Positions 1 to 12,443 of a stretch of DNA of 64,000 bases are shown here, in pieces. The position numbers and the translations under genes are program-made. The notes beneath the pieces were generated by a model. That model had not been told where the DNA came from. It searched no databases and saw only the letters and a list, made by a program, of their open reading frames with translations. Source of the DNA: Spinacia oleracea (taxonomy: Eukaryota; Streptophyta; Magnoliopsida; Caryophyllales; Amaranthaceae); assembly GCF_020520425.1 (NCBI RefSeq), contig NC_079490.1:41424723-41488722 (forward strand), written 5' to 3'. How positions within the stretch are numbered: the first letter of the stretch is position 1; each line of letters begins with the position of its first letter.

Positions 1-648
<648 letters not shown>

Positions 649-1137
649 TAATGGAGGTTGCAAAGCTTCGGTTTACAGAGAGAGGAGAGAGAAAGTGAGA
701 GAAATGGAGAGTTGAGAGTGGAGAGTGGTGATGAGGTGGGAGAGGAGAAGGGGTTTTTAAATGAGAGAAATGATCCTACAAAAACGCTTTTTTGTCCAAA
801 CCTGAATTTTGTGCGCAAAACTAAGCAATCTGAATTTTGTTTTTTTATTAATTTTCTTTTAATGAACAAAAAAGGATAAAAAGCTAGAAGAAAAGAGAAT
901 ATACAGGCGAATATAACTCGGGTGCCACGAGTTATTTTTGAGGTTAACAAAAAAAAAGAAAAATTTGGTAGAAAATAATTAGTGTCTAGGTCTCTCCTCA
1001 GCTTTTTATATGGGGTTGCTAAATGCAGCATGATTTTACTTGACGCAACCCTTTTTTCTTTCATTTGTTTCATTCTGAAAAAAACCTAACCCCCACTTTT
1101 ATTGTTTTCTCTCAACCTTTTCCCCTATTATTTTTGT
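649..1137 (-). promoter_or_regulatory. 5' leader and proximal promoter region of UGPase
   Basis: Read on the minus strand, the DNA just upstream of the UGPase ATG (about 649-715) is a CT-rich leader with CTCTCTCT runs, as is common in plant 5' UTRs. A TATA-like CATATAAAAAG lies at about 1002-1013 on the minus strand, roughly 360 bp from the ATG. The transcription start is not known, so this could be the TATA box only if the leader is long or contains an intron. Other ORFs here are not credible. Confidence 0.45.
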
Positions 1138-1310
1138 TCACGTAAATTTGATTTTTTTTTTAGTGTAACGTGTACGTGATAAAATTAGAATACGTATTTG
1201 GATTGACATGGACGATTTTTTTGACTTGGAAGACCTTGAAATTGAGGTAATATCCGTTTTTTTCTGTTTTCTTCGAGTCACTTCATGTAACTTATATGAA
1301 ATATACACTT

Positions 1311-1457
1311 CTATTTCGTATAGATTGAACATAGTGGAACTAACTATTTCGTACAGATTGAACATAGTGGAACTAACTATTTCGTACAGATTGAACAAAA
1401 TAGAGTTAACTATTTCATACAGATTGAACAAAATATAATTAACTATTTCATACAGAA
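1311..1457. repeat. 33-bp tandem repeat, about 4.4 copies
   Basis: Units beginning CTATTTCGTAYAGATTGAAC start at 1311, 1344, 1377, 1410 and 1443, exactly 33 bp apart. They drift slightly from left to right (CGTACAG to CATACAG, ATAGTGG to AAAATAT). Because 33 is a multiple of three, the array leaves ORFs open on both strands. These look like repeat artefacts, not genes. Confidence 0.9.
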
Positions 1458-1608
1458 ACCAAAGAATTAAAAAGGGTATTTCTGGTTTTTTACAAGGGTG
1501 CGCCAAAGTAATTGAAGGTTGCGTATAGCAACCGTGTTTTATATACTTCATCCATTCTGTAAATATCACACCATTTTATTTTTATATACTATTTACGCTA
1601 GACTTTTA

Positions 1609-1960
1609 GGCCTTATTTGGTTGGGAAGAATTGGAAGGAAAAGAAAAGAAAGGAAAGTTAAAATAAGATTTCCTGTATTTGGTACAAATAATTATATGGG
1701 AAGTGAAAGGAAAGGAAGGGAATTGGAAGGAAAGCTCCTTTATAAAATTTTCACTTTCCTTTCCTCCCAAAATTGGAGGAATTCGGAAGGAAAGAGAAAA
1801 TTAAAATCTGTCATTTATATTTCTTTTTCCTTCTCTTCCTTTCTTTCCTTTAAACCAAACACAGGGAAATTAAATCACTTTCCCTTCCCTTCTTTTCCTT
1901 TCTTTTCCCTTCCTTTCTTTTCTCTTCCTTTCCTTTACTAATAATGAACCAAATAGGGCC
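1609..1960. mobile_element. Tourist/Harbinger-like MITE
   Basis: The terminal inverted repeat GGCCTTATTTGGTT at 1609 is matched by the reverse complement of AACCAAATAGGGCC ending at 1960, with one mismatch. A TTA duplication flanks it (1606-1608 and 1961-1963), as for PIF/Harbinger elements. The left arm is purine-rich (GGAAAGG runs) and the right arm pyrimidine-rich, so the single strand could fold into a long hairpin. It has no coding capacity. A related partial copy lies at 52327. Confidence 0.8.
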
Positions 1961-2160
1961 TTATTAATCTTTTGTGATTCATATCTAAAATAATTATAGT
2001 CATGTGAGATATTTTTAGATTCGTATCATCGATATATATTTTCTAAATATCAAGTTTTTACAATTTTTAATTATACATAATTCGAGATATTAAGAGTCAA
2101 ACTATGTGTTAGAAAGAGTAAAGATAACAATGGTGCAATATTTAAGGATCATAGGAAATA

Positions 2161-2441
2161 CTCCCTCCGTCCCGGATTAGTTGTTACACTTTCCTTTTTC
2201 GTCCGTCCCGGATTAGTTGTTATACTTCTAACTTAGGAATGACCCCACAATTATTATATTCTCTCTTACCACTAAATTTTTTTTTATCCCCACACCCTCT
2301 CTCATTCAATTTAAAAAATAATCCACTAACTCCTATCACATCTACTTTTTCAATAAAATAACAATTGATAACCAAACAATCACTTATCACCTAAAACTTT
2401 GTGCAAAGGTAAGTGTAACGACTATTCTGGAACGGATGGAG
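2161..2441. mobile_element. Stowaway-like MITE (Tc1/mariner)
   Basis: The element starts CTCCCTCCGTCCCGGATTAG and ends in an inverted copy, GGAACGGATGGAG. TA lies on both sides (2159-2160, 2442-2443). The CTCCCTCCGT terminus and TA target site are typical of plant Stowaway elements. A second copy of the CCGTCCCGGATTAGTTGTTA motif follows at about 2201. It is non-coding. Confidence 0.85.
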
Positions 2442-2443
2442 TA

Positions 2444-2765
2444 AATTTTTTTTAAAGCATGATTTTTTTTTTATTGTTTTATCCCAAAATTATAAAAAGA
2501 AAATGAGATAACTTAGTAATTTAACATCTATGCAATGGTCCATATCTTGATGAGTATCAATTTGGTGACCTATTGTTGCTACATAATATGTGGCACGATT
2601 GGTAATTATTATTTTTTTTGTTTATAATTGAGTTAAGGAACTACCGAATACAATGTTTGGAGGTCTGCAAAATGCAGTTGAAAACGATACGTAATACGGA
2701 GTAATCTTTAAGACAACTTTTGATTTACATTCGTACAATCAGTTGTATCTTGAGCAAATTACAAC
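2444..2765. other. AT-rich intergenic spacer
   Basis: AT-rich DNA between the Stowaway MITE and the G1 retrotransposon. No ORF, RNA gene or repeat was recognised here. Confidence 0.6.
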
Positions 2766-2770
2766 CAAGA

Positions 2771-5555
2771 TGTAACACCCCAACCTCTAATTTATTTAAT
2801 AAAGCATAATTAGCAGCGGAATTAACCTAATTCGGTCGGGACATTACCTGCCGTAACTCCCTCTTGGGAATTACAAGGCAACCATCAATCATAAGCTATT
2901 TAAACTCCAAAATTAACATAATACTTGATTTGTATTCCCAAGGTAAAAGTACATAACTTACTACGAGTCTTTAATTAAACTATTAAAACGTTAAGCGTAA
3001 CTAGGTGAATATTATTAAAGTGAAATCCTCGCCACTACTCGTTTCCATCGTTCCCAGCAGTACCTAAAACAGAAAACAAAAACGGTGAGCCGAAGACTCA
3101 GTAACGAACTATTCTAGCAACGTAAATTCATTTCAATTCATTTTATTTAATAACACAGGGAGAATAGAATAATGTAAAGCATTTTATAAAGTCCTTTATT
3201 TAATTCATTCGTAACTTTAGGGTGCACATGCTAGTCGTGGCAAGTATGACATGGTGGAACGTCTTCCACGATGGACCGGTGTCCATAAAACATGGGGCCT
3301 TGGCCCGAAAAACATGAGAGCCTTGGCTCAATGGGCGGATGCCCCATGGGTACATGCATGACCGAGAATCGTAACCTGTGAACATATACTGCCAAACGGA
3401 CTAGGAATTTCACTTTCATTTATCATGTTTCGTTTAATTTTACATTTTAGCCTTTTTACTTCAGTAGAAGTAACATAATTCCTTTAGATCATGAGATCAT
3501 GATAAAACATCATTTAGATCCTGGGATCCATAAAATATCATTTCTTTCCTGGCATCATAGAGACATCATTTCATTCATGGTTTCTTATAAAGATCGTTTT
3601 ATAAGAATTTCAATCAATCATATTATAATAAATAATTCAATCAAATCACATTTCATTTCCCGCAATTCATAAAACATGTCAAAGCATTCAATTCATAAAT
3701 AAATCATAACATTGTATTTTCATAAACGCATTTATAAGGGAATTGCGGGTACTAGCAATAGCCGTTACCTCACTTCCACGATTTTGGCTAAGGATTTTCG
3801 CTGGTTCGTTCGTCCTGAGCTCCGAGTCCAATTTCTTTAAAAATAGTAAATAATTGAATTAGTATTAGATCGATAAATAATTTAAAATTAATATTTTATA
3901 AATCATAAATTTTATAAGTAATGAATTTATAAATAACGAATTTTAATAAATTATAATTTCGAATTTTAACGAAAATGTTATTATTAATTAAATTTTCAAT
4001 CGAAATACATATATATTTGATAAATCGATTTTCATGAAAATCTTATTTAAATTCCGTTTTTGTTAACTCAAGCTAGTAATTTATTTTAGTAAAATCGATA
4101 TTCGATAATTAAACCTGAAAAATAATAACAATTTATTAGTAAATAATTATATGATAAAAATTTATTAAAACATGAAAATTAATAATTTAGAGATTCTGAA
4201 ATTTAATAATAGGAAATCTGAAATAGTTATTCAATTTTTAACTCACCAAAGGCCCAAAGTAAAATAGCCCAACTCAAATACGAGTTTGAGACTTTGAGGT
4301 GAATAAGAATCAATGTTTCACTTAGAAACATGATTCTCGGTTTTCTGGGAAGGGAAATAGAAACAGGGGAGGGGCGTGAAACAGGGAAGGCACGGAGGAG
4401 GAAGGGAGTTGGGGTGGCTGGGCTCGGTTGTCGGCGACGGGGAAACTCCAGCGTGGCTGGGCGGTTCTGACCGCGTGGCTGTGGCTCGCGGATAAGAGGA
4501 AGAAAAGGAGGGGTGTGCGAACAGGGGAGGGAGAACAGGGGAGTCGAAGAGAAAGGAGGCGGTGTACGGCGGAGCAGAGCACGAATAGGAGGGGAGATGG
4601 GGCTAGGTTTGGTGGCGCCAGAAATCTCCGGTGAAGGCGAAGGTGGTGGTGGCTGGTCTGCGGCAGTAGGACGACGAAAGAAAGGGAGGGGAAGTGCGAA
4701 GGAGGCGAGAGAACAGGGGAGTTTGGGGGTGGGGTTTTGCGGTGGTTCTGGGCGGCGTATCGCCGGAGATTGAGGATGGAGTTGGGTTTAGGAGGTGGTA
4801 ATGTGTTTGTGGTGTGGTGGCGTGGTGTCGGTGTTGGTGGTGCAGCGAAGAGAAAAGGGAGAGGCAGGGGAGACGATATGAGTGTGCGGTGGTGGCCGAC
4901 GGTGATTGGGACGGTTCTGGGTCGTTGTTGCGGTGTTTAACGGTGGTTGAGGTGGCGGACAATGGTGGTTATGGTGGTGGTCGTTGGTCCGAATCAGAGA
5001 AATCAAAAGGGGAGTGAAATTGGTTGTTGTTTTGATTTGTGATATTGAATTTCAATTAGGAAATAGAAACTGAATTTGTATCCATGTAGAGTAAATGGGA
5101 AGGAATGAACATGGACTGAATTGTGGGAAAGAGAGGAATGAAGGAAAATGTTTCCTTTTGCTTTGTACGTGGCGAGCAAGGGAAGAGGAGAAGGAAGAAA
5201 ATTTCTTCACTCATTTGTGCGTGGAAAGCAAGCAGAAAAAGAAAAAAAAAGAAGATGATTTTGGCTCTTTTAAGGGCAATTTCGTAATTTCACATTATTT
5301 GGCCAAAATTTCAGAAATTGTTGCTATTTTTGAAACTTACTAAAAATAGAAATGTTTAATTAAAATAATTCTTTATAAAATTTATCGTTAACGAAAAATA
5401 AATAAATCTTCGTTTATAAATTTATCGTTTAAAATAAATCGTAAAAACGATTAAAATAACGAAATTCGATTATTCGTAATTATTTAAAACAAAATCAAGC
5501 TAATAAATATTTTTAATTTTAATAAAATCATGTTTAAAAATTTCGGGGTATTACA
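2771..5555 (-). repeat. G1 3' LTR (2785 bp)
   Basis: Direct-repeat partner of 9654-12438 at a constant offset of 6883 bp, with no indels seen. It contains a strongly G-rich block on the plus strand (about 4340-5000; C-rich in the element's sense) between AT-rich flanks. Short ORFs of 60-119 codons in this block recur in both LTRs with no recognisable domain. Confidence 0.93.
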
Positions 5556-8242
5556 TCCTTACCCCCTTAGAAAAAGTTTCGTCCTCGAAACTGGAGCTCA
5601 GTCGATCTTGCCATTCTTAAAATCATACGAGTCATATTTAATTGTTCTACTCGTCATTCACTAATCGAAAACATGCATGTCATAACCAATCATTTGATCT
5701 CACGCATAAGCATGGTTGATATATTACACATTCACAGAAAACATGGAGATTCGTACATCATATCGTTCTCTGGAAACTATTTGAAGATATTTCGCTTTCA
5801 TTTGCTACTGGGCTTCTTTGTTTCAGAAATCTTGTCGTTGAGTTTCATTACTTCACTCGTTTAGATTTCGATATTCGATCTTTTCTTCTACGTTAAATAA
5901 CTTCGTTGACCACGTTCGTTGCAGGGGTTTGAGTCCAATCACGTGACTAAAAATACATCGTTAGACATGTGGCGTTGCTACTTATCCTTTATAGTTTATA
6001 AAACCTCAGATTTTTTTTTTCTTTTTCTTTTAGGAGAATGCTAAGCCCTCAAGCGTGCCTTTATTTGGAACAATCTTGCTCCCAGAAAACTTAGTTCATA
6101 TTACCTGGTCCTATAGACATGTCATATGTTGATTTCCTAATCCCAATTCCATTGCATTCCTCAATCATTCATAATTCTTTTCGAATTTCTAACATTCATT
6201 GATATCATCAACCTTATTGACAGATTAATTCTTGATAACTTATTTTGGTAGAATCCTCAAGATCTTATCCATGTGTCAACTCAGATGGGTCTTTTGTCAT
6301 AACTCATGTTGGGTTCATAACATTTCTACTTAACTTCTTAGCTTCCTTACTTGAGGCATATCAATCATCTTTTAGTCCTTCAACATGCGTTTCTTTGATT
6401 TCACTTCAAAATAATGGTGTTCAACAATTTCCCACCTAAGTCAAATTCTTTCACAATGGAGGGCTCAGCCCAAATTACGTGACTATGTCTTTGAGCATAG
6501 CCTGGTTTAGATTTCTACATATACTCAAAATATACGGTATATACTTTAGCATAGATTAGTCTAGGTTGTTCACTCTAGATTGCCATTTCATAGCCTTCGA
6601 AACTACTTTCTTGCCAATTTGACATATTTCAAAACTTCATGAACTCCTGTATTTTCCTCAAATTTGTTTCCTCCATAATTCTTAAACTATACGTAGGCAG
6701 GTTTACTAAATGTATCAAAGCACAGGTCTTAATTGTGATTCGTCAAGATATCTCATACAATTGATAATCCCAAAATAATTTCAGCTAACTTTATGGTATT
6801 TGGTTTACAACCTCTACTATATTCTTAATAGCTCAACGAACCTTCAAAAATACTTTTGCACCAATTCCATTGATACCAGAATATGACGCATAATGATAAC
6901 TTACCTTAATCCTCAATAATACTCATACATTATCGTTTCTTGCACGTAAGATTGGGGTTCCCAAGGTAACATTTTCATGTTATCATTCTTAAAATGATTT
7001 CCGCAAATTAACTCTTCTCATCTCATTGAAAACTAAAATCTTGTTCTCTTATTAAAGGTCTATCATGGTTCCTTCTCGAAATATATTTGGGCACTTACTA
7101 TAGGCAACTAAAATTTTCTCTCTCCCCTAGTTGTCTGATAACCTTTCATTTTCGACCCTTTTGTCTCTTAGTCATTGGAGTAATTTACTCTTATTCTCTC
7201 ATACGCATCAATGTCAATCTTCTTCATAATCTCCAACCTATCATCCTTTCATTACATCATCTCAATATGCCTGAACTCTCAGGTTACTCAGTACTCACTA
7301 TCATACACATGTCAACCTATTTGGTATAAACTCTAAACATGTATGACAAATAATAAATAAATGAAGGAATGCCAACGAATATCATACAAAATAATTAGAA
7401 AAGAGAATTACAAGGACCATTGGTAACATTTATGCCTTTTTCATGTGGTTTTGCCAAAGAATCTTCTCCAATCATGGGTTCCTAAAGCATGCTAACAATG
7501 TCAATGGTTCTATGTTCGTTGTCAATAGACGATCTTTTAGTACGTGTAGCTGATGGTGATAGCTCAGAATAATCTCGAACCTAATGGTCATGACTTTCAC
7601 AACGATCATTTGTTCCTATTGCAAATCCTTAATTCGTGCTTTCCTAATCTCATAATTCAAAGTTGGCCTCGCATTTAAGCAAACGTTTCCTTTATCCTTA
7701 AGGAACTTGACTTCCCTAACAAATATTTCCTTAGTCTCATCAATCAAAGTTGGTCTCGGTACTGACTTAACGCATTTAGACAAACATTTCCTTTATTCTT
7801 AACATCTTAACTTCTAGGTTTTACAGATCATCTTGGTTGGCTCGTAGAAAAGGTAGGATCGAATTTAGGTAAGATTTTGACTCAAGCATCTATAATAACA
7901 TTAGCTTTTCTGGTAGGGTATTGTATATCAAGATCATAATTAAGGTAGTTCTATTCAGGGACTTGGAGTTGGCGAGAGAATCATCTATGACCTTCCTGTT
8001 CCATTTCGACACATCATATTCCATGTTTAGAAGTATTAATATAAATAACAAATCTCTTAGTTCCGGATGGAAGGCAAGGATATAGGAATTGTGATACGTC
8101 TATTAAGTTCTGAAATTGCAGATTTACAATCATCATTCCCCATAAATTTGATATTCTTTCTAACCCATCGGATTGTGGGTAAGGCAACCTTAGAGAAATC
8201 TTAGATAAATTTTCGATAACCTTCAGCTAAACCCATAAAATT
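5556..8242 (-). pseudogene. G1 interior downstream of RT, degenerate
   Basis: Where RNase H, integrase and a chromodomain would lie in an intact element, this stretch shows only short broken frames in all six readings. I could not recognise HHCC zinc-finger or DDE motifs. It may be decayed pol or unrelated filler DNA picked up by a non-autonomous element. Confidence 0.45.
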
Positions 8243-8797
8243 TCATACTTCAGGGACATTGGTTGGTCTAGGGTATTCCACGATTGCTTTTACTTTCTCA
8301 TGATCAACAGATACACCTTTCTCAGAAATAATATGACCTAAAAACGATATTTCCTTAAGCCAGAATTTACACTTTGACAACTTAGCATATAACTGGTTTT
8401 CAATCAACATATCTAACACTTTTCTCCGATGCTCCTCGTGTTCCTCATTACTCTTAGAATGTACCAAAATATCATCAATGGAAACAACTACAAACTCGTC
8501 AAGGTATGGTTTGAAATTGTGGTTCATTAAATCCATAAATACAGCTGATGCATTAGTTAACCCAAAAGGTATTACAACAAACTCGTGGTGACCATAGTTG
8601 GTTCTAAAAGTTGTTCTTGGAATATCCTCAAGTTTATTATAAAGTCGATGGTATCGAGACCTCAAATCTATCTTTGAAAACACTTTTGTACCTCGAAGTT
8701 GGTCAAACAAATCATCAATGCGGAATAAAGGATATTTATTTTTGTCCAACTCTCTATAATCTATGCATAACCTCGATGTTTCATCATTTTTCCTCAT
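8243..8797 (-). pseudogene. G1 reverse transcriptase fragment
   Basis: A 184-codon open stretch that copies RNA into DNA in intact relatives. It shows LCIDYREL, the IDDLFDQL segment, FSKIDLRS, and a DD pair in [12 protein letters not shown], followed by the [18 protein letters not shown] block of Ty3/gypsy RT. Damage is clear. The residues usually found between YREL and KYPL are shortened. The catalytic box, usually F/Y-x-DD, reads SIDD. The frame is broken just upstream, where conserved RT sequence continues in other frames (about 8800-8900). It begins about 0.85 kb from the 5' LTR, too close for a full gag and protease to fit. Not functional. Confidence 0.88.
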
Positions 8798-9653
8798 AAA
8801 TATGGCAGGGCTCCCAAAAGTGAATCACTCAGTTGAATATACCCCTATCCAAATAAATCATTTAATTGTTTCTTCAATTCTTTGCAACTCAGTTGGAGTC
8901 ATTCTATAGGTGCTTTAAGAATAAGGGTGGGTCTTGTGATTACTTTAATGCTAAAATTTAATTCTCTCGGTCGAGGCATACTATGTTTCTTTTCTAGAAA
9001 ACATTTGTCGATTCTCGGACGATAGTTGTATCGGTGATGGGTACGTGATCGACAACACTACAAGGATAACCAGAAAAACTCACCATCGGTCATCAGGGGT
9101 TTTCAAAGCAGAGACAGTTTGAATCATTGGTTTTCTTTACTAACATTTGGGACGAAATCCTATCCTCATTTGCCATTTTGGTCACACTATGCCCCCAAAA
9201 AAAAATTATTGTTAGCTTCACATTCAGTCAACTAATTCATTCCCAAATTACATCAGATCTAGATAGATCAAAGGATACTAAAATTCAACTTTCTCTAACA
9301 TCATAAGACAATTTCTAATTCACAATCACTAGGAAAGAAAACACTCATAACTGCATCGATATGGCATAATCATTGTGAACAGATTGCTCGTTGCGAGCCT
9401 TTGGTGACATTATTCATAGCCTCGATAGACAACATTTAACAAGTTGAAGCAAATAAATCGTTGAAAATAAACCCGTTCATCCCGTTCCTACACTCACACT
9501 CATATTCATTTTAACTTAACAAAATTTTAAGAATGTCCCATTTTAAACTTATTCTTTAAAACTCTTTTACTTAAAGCCTAATGAATTCTATTTCGTGCGA
9601 AACCCGTAAGGTCTAGCACTTATGGTCCAGAACCTTGGCTCTGAATACCAAAC
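8798..9653 (-). other. G1 5' interior: primer-binding site and short leader
   Basis: On the minus strand the primer-binding site begins next to the 5' LTR (about 9650, TGGTATTCAGAGCC, one extra T compared with the usual tRNA-Met complement). The next ~750 bp carries no gag frame or zinc knuckle that I could recognise. Traces of the RT N-terminus appear near 8800-8900 with frame changes. Confidence 0.6.
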
Positions 9654-12438
9654 TGTAACACCCCAACCTCTAATTTATTTAATAAAGCATAATTAGCAGC
9701 GGAATTAACCTAATTCGGTCGGGACATTACCTGCCGTAACTTCCTCTTGGGAATTACAAGGCAACCATCAATCATAAGCTATTTAAACTCCAAAATTAAC
9801 ATAATACTTGATTTGTATTCCCAAGGTAAAAGTACATAACTTACTACGAGTCTTTAATTAAACTATTAAAACGTTAAGCGTAACTAGGTGAATATTATTA
9901 AAGTGAAATCCTCGCCACTACTCGTTTCCATCGTTCCCAGCAGTACCTAAAACAGAAAACAAAAACGGTGAGCCGAAGACTCAGTAACGAACTATTCTAG
10001 CAACGTAAATTCATTTCAATTCATTTTATTTAATAACACAGGGAGAATAGAATAATGTAAAGCATTTTATAAAGTCCTTTATTTAATTCATTCGTAACTT
10101 TAGGGTGCACATGCTAGTCGTGGCAAGTATGACATGGTGGAACGTCTTCCACGATGGACCGGTGTCCATAAAACATGGGGCCTTGGCCCGAAAAACATGA
10201 GAGCCTTGGCTCAATGGGCGGATGCCCCATGGGTACATGCATGACCGAGAATCGTAACCTGTGAACATATACTGCCAAACGGACTAGGAATTTCACTTTC
10301 ATTTATCATGTTTCGTTTAATTTTACATTTTAGCCTTTTTACTTCAGTAGAAGTAACATAATTCCTTTAGATCATGAGATCATGATAAAACATCATTTAG
10401 ATCCTGGGATCCATAAAATATCATTTCTTTCCTGGCATCATAGAGACATCATTTCATTCATGGTTTCTTATAAAGATCGTTTTATAAGAATTTCAATCAA
10501 TCATATTATAATAAATAATTCAATCAAATCACATTTCATTTCCCGCAATTCATAAAACATGTCAAAGCATTCAATTCATAAATAAATCATAACATTGTAT
10601 TTTCATAAACGCATTTATAAGGGAATTGCGGGTACTAGCAATAGCCGTTACCTCACTTCCACGATTTTGGCTAAGGATTTTCGCTGGTTCGTTCGTCCTG
10701 AGCTCCGAGTCCAATTTCTTTAAAAATAGTAAATAATTGAATTAGTATTAGATCGATAAATAATTTAAAATTAATATTTTATAAATCATAAATTTTATAA
10801 GTAATGAATTTATAAATAACAAATTTTAATAAATTATAATTTCGAATTTTAACGAAAATGTTATTATTAATTAAATTTTCAATCGAAATACATATATATT
10901 TGATAAATCGATTTTCATGAAAATCTTATTTAAATTCCGTTTTTGTTAACTCAAGCTAGTAATTTATTTTAGTAAAATCGATATTCGATAATTAAACCTG
11001 AAAAATAATAATAATTTATTAGTAAATAATTATATGATAAAAATTTATTAAAACATGAAAATTAATAATTTAGAGATTCTGAAATTTAATAATAGGAAAT
11101 CTGAAATAGTTATTCAATTTTTAACTCACCAAAGGCCCAAAGTAAAATAGCCCAACTCAAATACGAGTTTGAGACTTTGAGGTGAATAAGAATCAATGTT
11201 TCACTTAGAAACATGATTCTCGGTTTTCTGGGAAGGGAAATAGAAACAGGGGAGGGGCGTGAAACAGGGAAGGCACGGAGGAGGAAGGGAGTTGGGGTGG
11301 CTGGGCTCGGTTGTCGGCGACGGGGAAACTCCAGCGTGGCTGGGCGGTTCTGACCGCGTGGCTGTGGCTCGCGGATAAGAGGAAGAAAAGGAGGGGTGTG
11401 CGAACAGGGGAGGGAGAACAGGGGAGTCGAAGAGAAAGGAGGCGGTGTACGGCGGAGCAGAGCACGAATAGGAGGGGAGATGGGGCTAGGTTTGGTGGCG
11501 CCAGAAATCTCCGGTGAAGGCGAAGGTGGTGGTGGCTGGTCTGCGGCAGTAGGACGACGAAAGAAAGGGAGGGGAAGTGCGAAGGAGGCGAGAGAACAGG
11601 GGAGTTTGGGGGTGGGGTTTTGCGGTGGTTCTGGGCGGCGTATCGCCGGAGATTGAGGATGGAGTTGGGTTTAGGAGGTGGTAATGTGTTTGTGGTGTGG
11701 TGGCGTGGTGTCGGTGTTGGTGGTGCAGCGAAGAGAAAAGGGAGAGGCAGGGGAGACGATATGAGTGTGCGGTGGTGGCCGACGGTGATTGGGACGGTTC
11801 TGGGTCGTTGTTGCGGTGTTTAACGGTGGTTGAGGTGGCGGACAATGGTGGTTATGGTGGTGGTCGTTGGTCCGAATCAGAGAAATCAAAAGGGGAGTGA
11901 AATTGGTTGTTGTTTTGATTTGTGATATTGAATTTCAATTAGGAAATAGAAACTGAATTTGTATCCATGTAGAGTAAATAGGAAGGAATGAACATGGACT
12001 GAATTGTGGGAAAGAGAGGAATGAAGGAAAATGTTTCCTTTTGCTTTGTACGTGGCGAGCAAGGGAAGAGGAGAAGGAAGAAAATTTCTTCACTCATTTG
12101 TGCGTGGAAAGCAAGCAGAAAAAGAAAAAAAAAGAAGATGATTTTGGCTCTTTTAAGGGCAATTTCGTAATTTCACATTATTTGGCCAAAATTTCAGAAA
12201 TTGTTGCTATTTTTGAAACTTACTAAAAATAGAAATGTTTAATTAAAATAATTCTTTATAAAATTTATCGTTAACGAAAAATAAATAAATCTTCGTTTAT
12301 AAATTTATCGTTTAAAATAAATCGTAAAAACGATTAAAATAACGAAATTCGATTATTCGTAATTATTTAAAACAAAATCAAGCTAATAAATATTTTTAAT
12401 TTTAATAAAATCATGTTTAAAAATTTCGGGGTATTACA
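9654..12438 (-). repeat. G1 5' LTR (2785 bp)
   Basis: Partner of 2771-5555. Four substitutions were noticed by eye, all transitions, and no indel. The right end is TATTACA followed by the target duplication CAAGA. Confidence 0.93.
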
Positions 12439-12443
12439 CAAGA

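Larger units (their letters stand above)
2771..12438 (-). mobile_element. G1: Ty3/gypsy LTR retrotransposon, chromovirus (Tekay/Del)-like
   Basis: A 9668-bp element in minus orientation bounded by two 2785-bp LTRs with a perfect 5-bp target duplication, CAAGA (2766-2770 and 12439-12443). Read on the minus strand the LTRs start TGTAATACCCC and end GGGGTGTTACA. A primer-binding site like initiator tRNA-Met (TGGTATTCAGAGCC, about 9650-9637) follows the 5' LTR. A polypurine tract (TAAGGGGGTAAGGA) precedes the 3' LTR near 5560. The two LTRs have the same length and differ at only about four positions by eye, so insertion was recent. The 4.1-kb interior has only a reverse transcriptase remnant. Gag, protease and integrase were not found as open frames. 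Clade is inferred from the RT motifs and LTR termini. Confidence 0.9.

Noticed and set aside
1138..1569. 143-codon minus-strand ORF with repeated LYEIV motifs
   Set aside because: It is the translation of the 33-bp tandem repeat.
4322..5017. Several 60-119 codon ORFs on both strands in the G1 LTR, repeated at 11205-11900
   Set aside because: They arise from one GC-rich block, overlap each other in many frames, contain His/Pro or Gly/Arg-rich low-complexity residues and occur twice only because the LTRs are duplicates.
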